Of a stretch of 57,401 nucleotides of DNA, positions 41,998-51,181 are shown in pieces (position 1 is the stretch's first letter; every line of letters begins with the position of its first letter). Source of the stretch: Prevotella sp. UBA2742. GTDB lineage: Bacteria; Bacteroidota; Bacteroidia; Bacteroidales; Bacteroidaceae. Where the stretch lies: the NCBI GenBank assembly GCA_002353485.1, contig DEJS01000014.1, forward strand, positions 1 through 57,401, in the 5' to 3' direction. Made by a program: the position numbers and the translations under genes. Under the pieces are notes generated by a model. It saw nothing but the letters and a program-made list of their open reading frames with translations. It was not told the origin of the DNA and searched no databases.

Positions 41998-42851
41998 AAA
42001 TAGACCACGGCAGCGGCTTCTGCTTCGGAGTCACCACAGCCATCCAAAAAGCCGAAGAGGAACTGGCCAAGGGCAATACACTCTACTGCCTGGGCGACAT
42101 CGTGCACAACGGCATGGAGTGTGACCGTCTTCGTCAGATGGGGCTCGTCACCATCGATCACAGCCAGCTCAGTCAGCTACACAATGTGAAGGTGTTGCTC
42201 CGTGCACATGGCGAACCCCCTGAGACCTATGCCATGGCCCGCCGCAACGGCATTGAAATCATTGATGCCACCTGTCCCGTGGTGCTCCAGCTGCAGAAGA
42301 AGATAAAAAGGCAGTACGATGTCGAAAAGGAGCGTCCTTCCTCCATCGTCATCTTCGGCAAGAAAGGCCATGCCGAGGTGTTGGGGCTGGTCGGACAGAC
42401 ACAGTCCACGGCCGTCGTCATCGAGAGCTTCGACGAGGTAAAGCGCCTCGACTTCTCGCGCGACATCTACCTCTACTCGCAGACCACGAAATCGCTGGAC
42501 GAGTTCCATCGTATCATCGACTACATCCAGTCGCATATCTCGCCTACGGCCACCTTCCGCAGTTTCGACACCATCTGCCGCTCCGTAGCCAACCGCATGC
42601 CTAACATCTCGCAGTTTGCCACCCGCCACGACCTCATCCTTTTTGTCTGTGGCCGTAAGAGCAGCAACGGGCGTGTGCTGTATAGCGAATGCCTGCGCGT
42701 CAATCCCAACACCCACCTCATAGAAGGTCCTGACGAGATAGACCCCTCATGGCTCGACGGCATCCATACTGTAGGCATCTGCGGAGCTACCTCAACGCCC
42801 AAATGGCTCATGGAACAGTGCCGGGACGCACTTAAAGACTACGAATTATAA
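41985..42851 (+). CDS. ispH: 4-hydroxy-3-methylbut-2-enyl diphosphate reductase IspH
   Basis: 288 residues. The three cluster cysteines are in GSGFCFGV (Cys13), DATCPVV and GICGATSTP, with substrate residues in RAHGEPPE, GHAEVLG (catalytic Glu) and YSQTTKS. It makes IPP and DMAPP in the last step of the MEP isoprenoid pathway, using a [4Fe-4S] cluster in the cytoplasm. The length is normal for the single-domain form. The start ATG overlaps the end of meaB by 13 bases. Confidence 0.96.
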   Translation: MLQIEIDHGSGFCFGVTTAIQKAEEELAKGNTLYCLGDIVHNGMECDRLRQMGLVTIDHSQLSQLHNVKVLLRAHGEPPETYAMARRNGIEIIDATCPVVLQLQKKIKRQYDVEKERPSSIVIFGKKGHAEVLGLVGQTQSTAVVIESFDEVKRLDFSRDIYLYSQTTKSLDEFHRIIDYIQSHISPTATFRSFDTICRSVANRMPNISQFATRHDLILFVCGRKSSNGRVLYSECLRVNPNTHLIEGPDEIDPSWLDGIHTVGICGATSTPKWLMEQCRDALKDYEL

Positions 42852-42986
42852 TAGAGAGACTACGAATTTCACGAATTAAACGAATAAGAAAAGACAGACA
42901 AACGAGCGCTTTGTCATCAACAATCCATTTCCACCTTTTCGTTCGGTGTAATCGTGATGGGTCATGCTAAAAAAAGTTGTAATTTC

Positions 42987-43017
42987 TTGCGCATGTCTGA
43001 TAAATAATGTAACTTTG
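42987..43017 (+). promoter_or_regulatory. Promoter of the subtilase gene
   Basis: TTG (42987-42989), 20 bases, then TAACTTTG (43010-43017), 37 bases before the ATG. Between ispH and this promoter only a few ACGAATT repeats (42842-42885) are seen. Confidence 0.65.
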
Positions 43018-43054
43018 CAGCGGGAAAATAAGTATCCAACCAAAAATAAAGCGT

Positions 43055-45556
43055 ATGAAAAAGTATTTACTTAGAGTAGCCTGTGCGGCAGCCCTGACGG
43101 TGCTGACAGTAGGCAGTAGTGTGCAGGCACAAAGTGTGTTCTCGCCCAGCGTAAACGGCGTGAGAAGCATCTACCAGACGCGCCGTGCCGCCGCCACCGA
43201 TGCCGGCCAGGAGCGTGCATTCTTCGTGATCACCTGCAGTGTGGACGCCAGTGCGGCAGCCATTGCCAACCAGATGATCGAGCTGGGTGGCGTCATCCGC
43301 TCGCTGATGGGCAACCAGCTGGTGGTCGACCTGCCCATGTCTAAGCTCGACGAGGTGGCTGCCATCCAGGGGGTGCTGCTCATCGACATCCCTGCCAGGG
43401 GCAGTAAGAAGACCGACAGTGCCCGCAAAGCATCGAGGGTCGATGAAGTCCATCAAGGCAAGGCCGACGGACTGCAGAGCTTGCCCCAGGCCTATACCGG
43501 CAAGGGCGTCATCATCGGACTGATTGACGGAGGCTTCGACTTCACCCACCCTATGTTCAAGGACAAGGACGGCAATCTGCGCATCAAGGGTGTCTATGCC
43601 ATGGGCGACGAGGATGCTGCCCACAAGGCCCTGGGCGAGTCGCTCACCAACATACCGTGTGTCGACGACAAGGGTGTTGCCACCAACCTGACGCTCACTG
43701 GCAGCTTCTTCACCAACCCTGAAGTCATCCTCGACACCCTGAAGGTCAAGGACGTCGACGGTTCGCACGGCACCCACTGCGCCAGCATTGCCGCAGGCAG
43801 CTTCGTCGACTACAATGGTACCACCTTCAAGGGCAAGGACGACAAGAGCGGCCGACTGGGCGGCATGGCCCCCGATGCCGAGCTGATGCTGGCTTTCGGC
43901 CCGTCTTATGCAGAACTAGTGAAATATCCCGATCTGCGGAATTTTACTTACGGCTACGCCGACATGCAGGCCATGTATGCCATGAAGCACTTTGCCGAGA
44001 AGGCTGGCAAGCCCCTCATCATCAGCTGGAGCCAGAACAATCATGCCGGCTTCCACGACGGCACGAGTTCTATAGCGCGCTATGTGGCCAACTACTGTAA
44101 GGCCGGCAACCCGATGGCCCTCTGCTCAAGCAATGAGGGCGACGAGAAGAACCAGTATATCGGCAGGAAAATCAGCAAGGGCAAGACCCTGCAGGTGATG
44201 GTGCAGCAAACGTCCAAAAATGCCAACGCCCAACTGTTTATCAAGACTGACAAAGCTATCAAGGTAGACCTGGTGATCCTCGATGCGAACAAAAAGGAGG
44301 TGAAGCGCTGCAACCTGGATCTGAACTCGAAGGGAACAAACGTCTATGAGAAGAAATTCGAGGCCGGTAGAGTGTTCAACGAGGAAAGAAAACAATGGGA
44401 CTACTACGCCCCGAATGGGACGGACCACTACGATAAACTGTGCGAGGAGATTGCTCAACAGGGGTACATCAATACAGGCAAGCTAACCCTCAACGTCGAC
44501 GCCGGTACGGGCCTCGACAAGAGCAACAAGAGCTTCAGCTATGTCCATATCCAGTACATGGTAGAAAAGTTGACGTGGGACTATACCGAGCAAATCGACC
44601 CGGCAACGGGCCGCAAGCTCACCAAGATGAATTATTTCCCCGTGCTCGCCATTTCTTCGCCCGACGAAGATGTTGAGCTGCAGGCCTGGGGCGACTACGC
44701 CGGACTGATGGCCGACTCGATGGAGAATCCCGGCAAGTATGAGGGTGGCACCGATGCCCACTCCATGGGCGACTTTGGTACCTCGGGCGAGGCAGTGAGC
44801 ATCGGTGCCTACGCTACCGACAACCGCGATATCAGCTTAGATGAGAAAACGGGAATCACCACACTGGAAAAGACCGATATCCAGGTCGTCGGACAATATG
44901 CCTTCTTCAGCAGCTATGGCACCGACTTCAGTGACGAGCACCGCTCCTACCCCGACGTGTCGGCTCCCGGCTTCACGCTCTATGCCGCCGGCAACAGCTT
45001 CGATGCCGAGTTTGTCTATGGTAAGGCCGAATACTCCAACCAGTTCAAGGGACAGAGCAAGCCCCGCGAGTATCCCTATTCCATCATGAGCGGCACCAGC
45101 ATGTCGACACCTGCAGCAGCAGGCATCTTCGCCCTGTGGATGCAGGCTGCCATCGAAAACAAAGATAACCCCAATTGTCGTTTCCCAGGCAAAACGCTGA
45201 GCAGTCAGGATCTCAAGGACATCATCAAGCACAGCAGCGTCACCGACGAGTTCACCCAGGCCGTTCCCGCTCGCTATGGTGCGGGCAAGATTGACGCCTA
45301 CAAGGGACTGCTCTACGTGTTAGGTCTGGAGACGGCCATCAGCGAGCTGCCCACCAAGCACATCGGTGCCAAACTCGACGGGCGCACGCTCACCATCAAC
45401 GGCCGTCCCGACGTACAGGTAAGCATCTACAACCTCTCGGGTCAGAAGGTGTTCGACGCCCAGGCCGTCAGCGGCACCGTCGAGCTGCCCCAGCTGCCCG
45501 CCGGCGTCTATGCCGTGAAGATAGGCAGCGAGGGGTCAACCCTCATCCGACTATAA
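43055..45556 (+). CDS. Secreted subtilisin-like (S8) protease with type IX secretion tail
   Basis: 833 residues: signal peptide (MKKYLLRVACAAALTVLTVG), a propeptide-like region to about 140, then the catalytic domain with Asp158 (GLIDGGFDF), His241 (DGSHGTHCASIAAG) and Ser682 (SGTSMSTPAAAGIF). The long gap between His and Ser holds a 190-residue beta-rich insertion (about 390-580). The final 80 residues form a Por secretion-system C-terminal domain (VSIYNLSGQKVF, LPAGVYAVKI), so export by type IX secretion and surface attachment or release is expected. It is monocistronic, with promoter at 42987 and a strong terminator at 45578. Confidence 0.94.
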   Translation: MKKYLLRVACAAALTVLTVGSSVQAQSVFSPSVNGVRSIYQTRRAAATDAGQERAFFVITCSVDASAAAIANQMIELGGVIRSLMGNQLVVDLPMSKLDEVAAIQGVLLIDIPARGSKKTDSARKASRVDEVHQGKADGLQSLPQAYTGKGVIIGLIDGGFDFTHPMFKDKDGNLRIKGVYAMGDEDAAHKALGESLTNIPCVDDKGVATNLTLTGSFFTNPEVILDTLKVKDVDGSHGTHCASIAAGSFVDYNGTTFKGKDDKSGRLGGMAPDAELMLAFGPSYAELVKYPDLRNFTYGYADMQAMYAMKHFAEKAGKPLIISWSQNNHAGFHDGTSSIARYVANYCKAGNPMALCSSNEGDEKNQYIGRKISKGKTLQVMVQQTSKNANAQLFIKTDKAIKVDLVILDANKKEVKRCNLDLNSKGTNVYEKKFEAGRVFNEERKQWDYYAPNGTDHYDKLCEEIAQQGYINTGKLTLNVDAGTGLDKSNKSFSYVHIQYMVEKLTWDYTEQIDPATGRKLTKMNYFPVLAISSPDEDVELQAWGDYAGLMADSMENPGKYEGGTDAHSMGDFGTSGEAVSIGAYATDNRDISLDEKTGITTLEKTDIQVVGQYAFFSSYGTDFSDEHRSYPDVSAPGFTLYAAGNSFDAEFVYGKAEYSNQFKGQSKPREYPYSIMSGTSMSTPAAAGIFALWMQAAIENKDNPNCRFPGKTLSSQDLKDIIKHSSVTDEFTQAVPARYGAGKIDAYKGLLYVLGLETAISELPTKHIGAKLDGRTLTINGRPDVQVSIYNLSGQKVFDAQAVSGTVELPQLPAGVYAVKIGSEGSTLIRL

Positions 45557-45577
45557 TCTTTGTTCTTGAAACAACAG

Positions 45578-45617
45578 GAAGGAGGAAGCCGCCAGCGGTT
45601 TCCTCCTTCTTGTGTTT
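45578..45617 (+). terminator. Intrinsic terminator of the subtilase gene
   Basis: GAAGGAGGAA and TTCCTCCTTC pair around CCGC/GCGG (about 14 bp), followed by TTGTGTTTA. It starts 22 bases after the stop codon. Confidence 0.8.
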
Positions 45618-45684
45618 ATGCGTAGCTGTGCATGCCGCCTAAGAAGTAGTTGACGCCGAACGAAAACGCCCGGCGATTCACCAT
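45616..45684 (-). pseudogene. Possible remnant of an outer-membrane protein C-terminus
   Basis: A 22-codon frame with alternating aromatic and small residues, AFSFGVNYFLGGMHSYA, reads like the last strand of a beta-barrel. It is bounded by TGA directly upstream and lies beyond the terminator of the neighbouring operon. It may be the stub of a gene displaced when the adjacent accessory module arrived. Chance is a real alternative. Confidence 0.2.
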
Positions 45685-45730
45685 TCACTTTATTCACTTT
45701 TTGTCTTTCTGCCATTATCTTGCTGTAATG

Positions 45731-45762
45731 AAAAGTGCGCCGCGTCTCACGACGCAGCGCAC
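45731..45762 (-). terminator. Terminator of the primase-helicase module
   Basis: On the minus strand GTGCGC-T-GCGTC pairs with GACGC-G-GCGCAC around GTGA, followed by TTTTC. It lies 40 bases after the stop of the last gene of the module (45802). Confidence 0.8.
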
Positions 45763-45801
45763 TACACAGAAAAAGATGAAAAACGAACAACAAACCATTT
45801 A

Positions 45802-46269
45802 TCACACAAAGTCTATCAAGTCGCCCGACAGCGTACGGTCCTTGGCGTCGCGCCGCTGCTGGAAATCCTCAAACCTTCTGAACGCCTCCTGATAGCAGTC
45901 CGACTGAATCGTCGAGTCGGTCATCGAGGCGTGCAGCGCCCTTATCAGCTTGCGGAAGAAGATAAAGGTATTGGTCTCGTCCTCCCAGTGCGCCACCGTC
46001 TGTATCTCGCCGCACAGTCCGTAGGCGTCCCATGTGCCTACGATGGCCTGCGCCGTGGTCAGGTTCACCTCGCACTTCCTGGCCACCAGCAGCGGCAGGT
46101 CTATATACCCTGAGGGGAACATCGTCACCACCTCCTTCATCAGCTCCTCGTACAGGTCGTCCAGATGACGGTACACCCTCAGCCGGTGGTTGCCGTCGGT
46201 AAAGAGGAAGGGTGCATACTCGGCGGCCATGGCCGCCAGCCTTTTCATTAGCGTCTTATTTATATTCAT
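45802..46269 (-). CDS. Small protein of unknown function, last gene of the primase-helicase module
   Basis: 155 residues, predicted mainly helical, with DGNHRLRVYRHLDDLYEELM, a central VNLTTAQAIVGTWDAYGLCG segment, and an Arg/Asp-rich tail (QQRRDAKDRTLSGDLIDFV). No signal peptide, no membrane helix and no motif that I recognise. It begins 5 bases after the primase-helicase stop, so it is co-transcribed with it and could be a partner in replication or its control. The gene is probably real: base composition matches the module and a terminator follows at 45731-45762. Confidence 0.65.
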   Translation of the reverse strand: MNINKTLMKRLAAMAAEYAPFLFTDGNHRLRVYRHLDDLYEELMKEVVTMFPSGYIDLPLLVARKCEVNLTTAQAIVGTWDAYGLCGEIQTVAHWEDETNTFIFFRKLIRALHASMTDSTIQSDCYQEAFRRFEDFQQRRDAKDRTLSGDLIDFV

Positions 46270-46274
46270 ACCAC

Positions 46275-48665
46275 TTATATTTTCTTGTAGCTGCCTGCAG
46301 CCGTTTTCTTAATGATGTTATTCTTTTTCCAGTTGTAGATGATGTTCTTGATGGGCGTTTTGATGCCCTGCTTCACGCAGACGGCGTAGACGTCGTTCTT
46401 GGTGAATTCCTTGCCCAGCTTCTCGAACACCATTCTCTGCGTCAGGTGCGGAGCGTCCGAGGCCTGGTTGTTGTACTTGTCGCCCCACAGCCTCAGTGTA
46501 GCTTCCAAGTCGCGGTGCATCCACCAGTCTATGAACGCAGCACACTCCTTCTGCTGCTTCTTGTTCATGTTGGGGTACAGCGCCATACACAGTATGGCAA
46601 TCCGAAACCCCCTGACACCCACGCGGCGTCGGAACACGTCGCGAGCCTTGTCCACGTTCATCGACGCTATGCGTATCTGCTCGTCGTGGAACCAGTCTAT
46701 GGTGGGCATCACCCACGAACAGTCCACCATCTGCCGCTGTCTGAACTTGAAGCGCCAGTCCACCTCCTTGTCAAAGTCCTCGTCGCTGATGGTCTCCAGC
46801 TCCTCTGCATTCAGCGTGCACGGCTGCTCGTAAGTATTCTCGTCGCAGCGACTCACAAAGCGTCGTATCGTCTCCAGGCTCCTCTGCGTCAGCGGCTTCC
46901 ACTTCGGGGCCTTCTGGTACTCCTGGTTGTCTATGGAGAAGAACGAGCATCGCTGCACCAGTCCGTTCTCTATGTTCTTGAAGTAGCTCTCCAGCTGGTT
47001 CAGCGTGCCGCATATCAGCACGTTCCAATACAAGTTCACCGAGCCCTTGAACGTCGCCGTCGACTTGAACTGCTGACCGTACAGGCCGTTGTCCCACGCC
47101 ACGCGTATCATGTCGTCCTTGTTGCCCCCGGCGGCCTTTGCCCCCTTGGCCCACGAGTCCATCTCCGAGGCGTAGGTAAACATATGGTAACCCTTGTTGT
47201 TACGCTGCTTCTCCAGGAATTCCGCCTCCGAGTTCTTGGGCGGCATGATGCGCAGCGAGGTCAGCGGGTTCTCTGGGCTCCTCTCGTTGTCGCCCTTGCG
47301 GTTCATGGCCCTGAGGTATATCTCCTCACGCTTGCTCTGCACCCTGTCGCGCAGCTTCAGGTCGCCCATCAGCAGGTCGCTGAACCGTTCCACGAAGCCC
47401 TTCCCCGTGCCCGGCGGCGCATAGATGACCGAGAAGAACGACGTCGTGTGCACCCTGCCGTCGTACGGATATACCGCGCCCAGATAGCTGGTCAGCGTGC
47501 CCATCATGGGCAGCAGCGCATTGACGGTGGGGTAGACGAAGTCCTGCGGAGCCGTCTGCACCAGGTCGCGTATCACCGGCGGCAGGAACGGCGGGGCCAC
47601 GTACTGTGCGTCGTCCTCGTCGCTCATCATGTATTCCTGCAACCGGCTCTGAGGTGTCTTGGCACCCTCACGTGGCGGATAGAAGCCGTTGTCCTTCAGG
47701 AAGAAGTAGAAAGGTTTCTCCAGCGACGACAGCGTGTTCACACGGCAGATGCTGTTTATCTGTCCCAAGCACTCCTCCTCCGTATGTCCGAATCGGGGCA
47801 GCAGGTATAGCAGCGCCTTGCGGTTGTTCGACGTAATGCAGCGGAAGTTCTTCACCAGCTCATTGTAGTAGTTGTGCACCTCGCCACCCGAGGGCTTGCC
47901 GTACGTCTCCACATACTTGTCTATGATCAGCTTCACCGGTGTCCCCCTGTAGTCCAGTGCCTCGTATTCCTTCTTCTCTTCCTCAGTCAGCTCCGGCACT
48001 CCGGCATCAACCGTCTTCCCGTTGCCCTTCGCCGTTCCTGCCGGGCTGTCGCTATCGCCCTTGCCGTAGGCCGGATTCTTCAGACGCTCCTCCAGCTGCT
48101 GTTCCGTGTTCAGCAGCAGACGGGCGTTCTCAAACAGCAGGTCCTCCGTCGGGAAGGCGAACGAGATGCGTGCAAAGTCCTGCACCTTGTCGTCGAAGTC
48201 GCCCCCCAGCGAGTCCATCTGGTACCTCTCCCTTATCCAGTCCATGTTGTCCTTCAGCGTCTGCAGTCCCGGCTGCGCCAGGAAGAAGATGTGCAGCCCC
48301 CGTCCCGACGGTGTCACGTGGGCCACCATGACGTTGTCCACCAGCCATTCCCTGCCTGTACGGCTGCAAAACACCTCCCAGGCCTTGCGGGGCTCAGGGC
48401 AGTGGTCTATGTCCACCATCACCAGCTGTGTGGGCACCATGTCGCTGGCACGGCGCATACCCGTCGAACGACCCACAAAGCAGATGGCGGGCAGCTGCTG
48501 CTTGCTCTCGCCGTCGCCATCGCGGTAGGCCGTCACCTTCTGCCGCACCTCGTCCGAGGCCAGCACCTCGCGCTTGATGGCGTCCCATTCCATAGGAGTG
48601 GGCTTTACCCCGGGGCGGATACGTCCGTCCCGGGTCTTATGAGCCTTATAAACATCAAAAATCAT
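46275..48665 (-). CDS. BT4734/VirE_N-type primase-helicase
   Basis: 796 residues. The N-terminal 180 form a BT4734-like (VirE_N) domain related to archaeo-eukaryotic primases: VMVDID supplies the catalytic DxD (85/87) and TPSGRGLHIFF the histidine motif (125). A PriCT-like helical region follows. From about residue 330 is a DUF3987-type helicase domain with Walker A APPGTGKG near 418. The C-terminus (VCVKQGIKTPIKNIIYNWKK) may be a winged helix. Such proteins prime and unwind DNA in mobile elements and in conserved Bacteroidetes islands. It overlaps the 94-residue gene by 11 bases and precedes the 155-residue gene by 5. Confidence 0.85.
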   Translation of the reverse strand: MIFDVYKAHKTRDGRIRPGVKPTPMEWDAIKREVLASDEVRQKVTAYRDGDGESKQQLPAICFVGRSTGMRRASDMVPTQLVMVDIDHCPEPRKAWEVFCSRTGREWLVDNVMVAHVTPSGRGLHIFFLAQPGLQTLKDNMDWIRERYQMDSLGGDFDDKVQDFARISFAFPTEDLLFENARLLLNTEQQLEERLKNPAYGKGDSDSPAGTAKGNGKTVDAGVPELTEEEKKEYEALDYRGTPVKLIIDKYVETYGKPSGGEVHNYYNELVKNFRCITSNNRKALLYLLPRFGHTEEECLGQINSICRVNTLSSLEKPFYFFLKDNGFYPPREGAKTPQSRLQEYMMSDEDDAQYVAPPFLPPVIRDLVQTAPQDFVYPTVNALLPMMGTLTSYLGAVYPYDGRVHTTSFFSVIYAPPGTGKGFVERFSDLLMGDLKLRDRVQSKREEIYLRAMNRKGDNERSPENPLTSLRIMPPKNSEAEFLEKQRNNKGYHMFTYASEMDSWAKGAKAAGGNKDDMIRVAWDNGLYGQQFKSTATFKGSVNLYWNVLICGTLNQLESYFKNIENGLVQRCSFFSIDNQEYQKAPKWKPLTQRSLETIRRFVSRCDENTYEQPCTLNAEELETISDEDFDKEVDWRFKFRQRQMVDCSWVMPTIDWFHDEQIRIASMNVDKARDVFRRRVGVRGFRIAILCMALYPNMNKKQQKECAAFIDWWMHRDLEATLRLWGDKYNNQASDAPHLTQRMVFEKLGKEFTKNDVYAVCVKQGIKTPIKNIIYNWKKNNIIKKTAAGSYKKI

Positions 48666-48939
48666 ATTCCCTTAGTTTTTGCGTCAGCACATTCACCAGT
48701 CTGAAGAAGTCAGCCAGCACGCCACTCACACCCTGTTTCTTTCTCAGCTTCATACTCACCAGCACATACTTCGTCGACTCCTTCAGCGAGTAGCCCTCAC
48801 CCTGTGTCACCGCCTTTATCTTACCCGCGTTGGCACCCGTATGCTCCGGTTCAAAACAAAACTCCTTGTACTCGTTCACAAAACCCCAGCCTCTGTAACG
48901 CTTGCCGGGAACCATCGTCTCTTTCGTCTTCATAATCAA
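48655..48939 (-). CDS. Small basic protein in the primase-helicase module
   Basis: 94 residues (second Met at position 3), with KRYRGWGFVNEYKEFCFEPE, a GYSLKESTKYVLVSMKLRKK segment and a helical end FFRLVNVLTQKLREYDF. It shares its last 11 bases with the start of the primase-helicase gene, indicating coupling. I do not recognise the family. The basic, beta-then-helix layout would suit a nucleic-acid-binding accessory, but this is a guess. Confidence 0.6.
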   Translation of the reverse strand: MIMKTKETMVPGKRYRGWGFVNEYKEFCFEPEHTGANAGKIKAVTQGEGYSLKESTKYVLVSMKLRKKQGVSGVLADFFRLVNVLTQKLREYDF

Positions 48940-48968
48940 TCCTTTTTTTGTTTTACCTTTTTTTTACT

Positions 48969-49148
48969 TTAGTCCTCACTCTCCATAATCATCCCATGCA
49001 GAAAGTTCATCGCGTATGCGCGCATCCTACGGTTCAGCAGACTGTTCACCTTGAAGTTCAGCGCATCCGACACCGTAGCCGCCGACACCTTGTAGCGCTC
49101 CTGAATCTTTTTCCTGTCGCGGGCGCTGAGCCATATCTTCTTACCCAT
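48969..49148 (-). CDS. 59-residue HTH-like protein in the primase-helicase module
   Basis: The frame from ATG 49148 to TAA encodes 59 residues, beginning MGKKIWLSARDRKKIQERYK and continuing VSAATVSDALNFKVNSLLNR. The stretch KKIQERYKVSAATVSDAL has the spacing of a helix-turn-helix. The stop is 29 bases from the next start and the ATG is 6 bases from the stop of the 103-residue gene, so it sits neatly in the operon. Probably a small DNA-binding regulator of the module or its host integration. No family is assigned. Confidence 0.65.
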   Translation of the reverse strand: MGKKIWLSARDRKKIQERYKVSAATVSDALNFKVNSLLNRRMRAYAMNFLHGMIMESED

Positions 49149-49154
49149 AGCCCT

Positions 49155-49466
49155 TTAGAACGGTTTGTCCTTGATAAACTCCACCAGCCGCTTCAGCCTT
49201 ATACTCGTAAACAGACGGCCGCCCTGGTCTGCCTTCCTTGACTCCTGTACCGTCAGCGCCAGCTGTGCGGCATACATCGTGTTGGCCGACGGCTGAAACC
49301 GCTCCAGCTGTTCTGCCAGGGCATCGTTGGCCTCGGCCACCAGCTGGTCAAGGCCTGTCGACAGCTGAATCTCCTTCGACTTAATGACGGTCTTCGTGCC
49401 GTCCTGCTTGGTGAACTCGCGTTCCACCATGGGCTTTACGCCCGTCACTGTAACAATCAGTTCCAT
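49155..49466 (-). CDS. 103-residue protein, first gene of the primase-helicase module
   Basis: The start at 49466 (MELIVTVTGVKPMVEREFTK) is preferred to the open frame upstream, which runs through a Phe/Ser-rich non-coding-like stretch. The chain is a beta-rich half followed by a long helix, with KSKEIQLSTGLDQLVAEAND and ALAEQLERF. There is no known motif. A GACCTTTG, one base off the -7 consensus at each end of the TA pair, lies about 50 bases upstream and could be its promoter. It begins the five-gene minus-strand run. Confidence 0.6.
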   Translation of the reverse strand: MELIVTVTGVKPMVEREFTKQDGTKTVIKSKEIQLSTGLDQLVAEANDALAEQLERFQPSANTMYAAQLALTVQESRKADQGGRLFTSIRLKRLVEFIKDKPF

Positions 49467-49582
49467 TCTTACTTTTACACTTAATTTGTTAGACAAAAAA
49501 CTTATCGCTTGCAAAGGTCGGTAAAAATTGAATGCACTTTCAGAGTCTTCCGCCGCATGAATACCACTTTTTTGCAACAACG

Positions 49583-49622
49583 GAAAAAACAAAGGGATTT
49601 TCACCCTTTGGCAAAAATCCCT
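49583..49622 (-). terminator. Terminator of the 510-residue gene
   Basis: On the minus strand AGGGATTTT and AAAATCCCT pair around TGCCAAAGGGTG and are followed by TTGTTTTTT. It lies 27 bases after the stop at 49649. Confidence 0.75.
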
Positions 49623-49648
49623 CTTTAAAAAATCGTCAATTTCTTCCG

Positions 49649-51181
49649 CTAAGTTATCAGTGTTTCACCCCTCAGGACGGAAGCAAGAAAATACAATCTC
49701 TTCTTATCGTTTTCATCCAGTTCGTCAAACACATCATTTGCAGCTATGGTGGGGTGCAATTCACGCAGATAGTCAGCACACTCTAAGTCTCCAATATCTA
49801 AGACCTTATTAATGATGGAGAAACAACGCCAATAAGGATCTTTGTATTTCTCTATCTCTTTGGTAGTAAAATCTCTTGTGTTATTCTCATCCAGCATACA
49901 GAATTTTTTACCAGCACATTTTCTCAAGGGTTTGGTGATGGTGTCGGCTGAAGTATCCTCCCCATATTCGTCTTTGATGAAGTCTGCCATCAGTGTGGCA
50001 TTATTTTCCTCATCGAATATCAGTCCGAGGTCTCTCATCGCAGCAAAAAGAAAGGCGGCATTGAGTTTTTTGTCGAATCCGACATAAGCGGCTATTGCGC
50101 TGTGCATCAACTTGGCTAACTCGTAGGCAGCTTTATTGCAGAACAGCTTACCTTGATATTCCTCGCAAGGCATAAGCAGATAACGGGAATTCATGTGATT
50201 GGCGAGTAACTTATCACTTTCCCTAAACCTGAAATGATCCATCATGTCGTAGCAGCTTAGACTGTCTCTCCCTTCTGCCATCAGCTTGGCACATGCCTCT
50301 TTGTCGCTTCTGTTCATATTGATAAGCGCCAAAGTCTTATTATCGTTGCCAACAGTATACTCAGACAAGATGTCCTGATGGAGAGCCTGCATTATCTGCA
50401 TCTCGTCTTTTCCCTTATTGTCTTCGTCTTGCAACTCGCCTCTTACTCTGACTATCAGCTGCTCACGGTCTTCTCTCCACAGTGTCTTCATGTAGTGATT
50501 TTCCATCGCCTCATAGCGGACAACCCTCTGCTCCTTATTTCTTTTCAGACTCTTGGCGTCGGCCAGCAGGTCGTCAATCCTACCATTCACCTTCTTGATG
50601 CATTCGTCAAGTTCGGCATAGTTTATCCTGGACGACTCAATCAGCAGCCTTCTTGCGTTCACGTAGTCTCTGCTCTGCTCTTTAGCAGGAAACAGATTGC
50701 CAAGATTTTCTTCTGACACTATCTCGCCCGGGTCGAATATGGGTTCAGAATGCTCACTGGGGCTATACGCTATATCAAGATCGCATTCACCTTGGTCAAG
50801 ATACGACATCAGATTCATCAACCTGCCTCGTGCCTCTATCAGCTCCAGTCCTGTCACATCGGTTATAAACTTCTTTTGTAGCCTATGGGCTTCAGCCATC
50901 AGCGACCCCAAACGTCTGCCAGCCATCAGAAGCGAGTACATCAGCATACCGCGTTCAGTAGGCCATAGCTTAGAATACGACACATTCAGCACTTCGCCTA
51001 AGCTGACAAAGTGATCTAAGGAATTGTTAAGCTGTTCTTGTAGATATTCGAGTGTCATATCATTATCATTCTTATAAAGCGTAAGGACGGGCTGCACTTG
51101 CCGCCCTGCTCCAAAAAGCTCTGGTAAAGACTTGTCCAAGAAAGACGACAAGCCGTCCGCCCCACGCTGTCCTTGCAGCAT
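49649..51181 (-). CDS. 510-residue unknown protein downstream of the type I R-M operon
   Basis: I do not recognise the family. The protein is soluble, mostly helical, with coiled-coil-like stretches (DECIKKVNGRIDDLLADAKS; AHRLQKKFITDV) and a compact C-terminal half (YVGFDKKLNAAFLFAAMRDL). The start is uncertain: MTLEYLQEQLNNSL at 51058 is the simplest choice (468 residues), the ATG at 51181 adds 41 residues, and the frame is open without an ATG back to a TAG at 51260, with protein-like sequence (SPRKPDDETIWPMLQ). No terminator separates it from hsdS, 113 bases upstream, so it may be read with the R-M genes. A defence accessory role is inferred from position only. Confidence 0.6.
   Translation of the reverse strand: MLQGQRGADGLSSFLDKSLPELFGAGRQVQPVLTLYKNDNDMTLEYLQEQLNNSLDHFVSLGEVLNVSYSKLWPTERGMLMYSLLMAGRRLGSLMAEAHRLQKKFITDVTGLELIEARGRLMNLMSYLDQGECDLDIAYSPSEHSEPIFDPGEIVSEENLGNLFPAKEQSRDYVNARRLLIESSRINYAELDECIKKVNGRIDDLLADAKSLKRNKEQRVVRYEAMENHYMKTLWREDREQLIVRVRGELQDEDNKGKDEMQIMQALHQDILSEYTVGNDNKTLALINMNRSDKEACAKLMAEGRDSLSCYDMMDHFRFRESDKLLANHMNSRYLLMPCEEYQGKLFCNKAAYELAKLMHSAIAAYVGFDKKLNAAFLFAAMRDLGLIFDEENNATLMADFIKDEYGEDTSADTITKPLRKCAGKKFCMLDENNTRDFTTKEIEKYKDPYWRCFSIINKVLDIGDLECADYLRELHPTIAANDVFDELDENDKKRLYFLASVLRGETLIT

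Noticed and set aside
42852..43054. A riboswitch or small RNA before the subtilase gene
   Set aside because: Only short ACGAATT repeats and a promoter are seen; no stable stem is apparent.
45616..45684. Functional small protein after the subtilase gene
   Set aside because: It lies behind a terminator on its own strand, with a stop directly before its ATG; listed only as a possible remnant.
46212..47810. A 532-codon frame antisense to the primase-helicase gene
   Set aside because: No recognisable motif and a shadow-type composition (HQVAYH, RRLELL repeats); the minus-strand gene has catalytic motifs.
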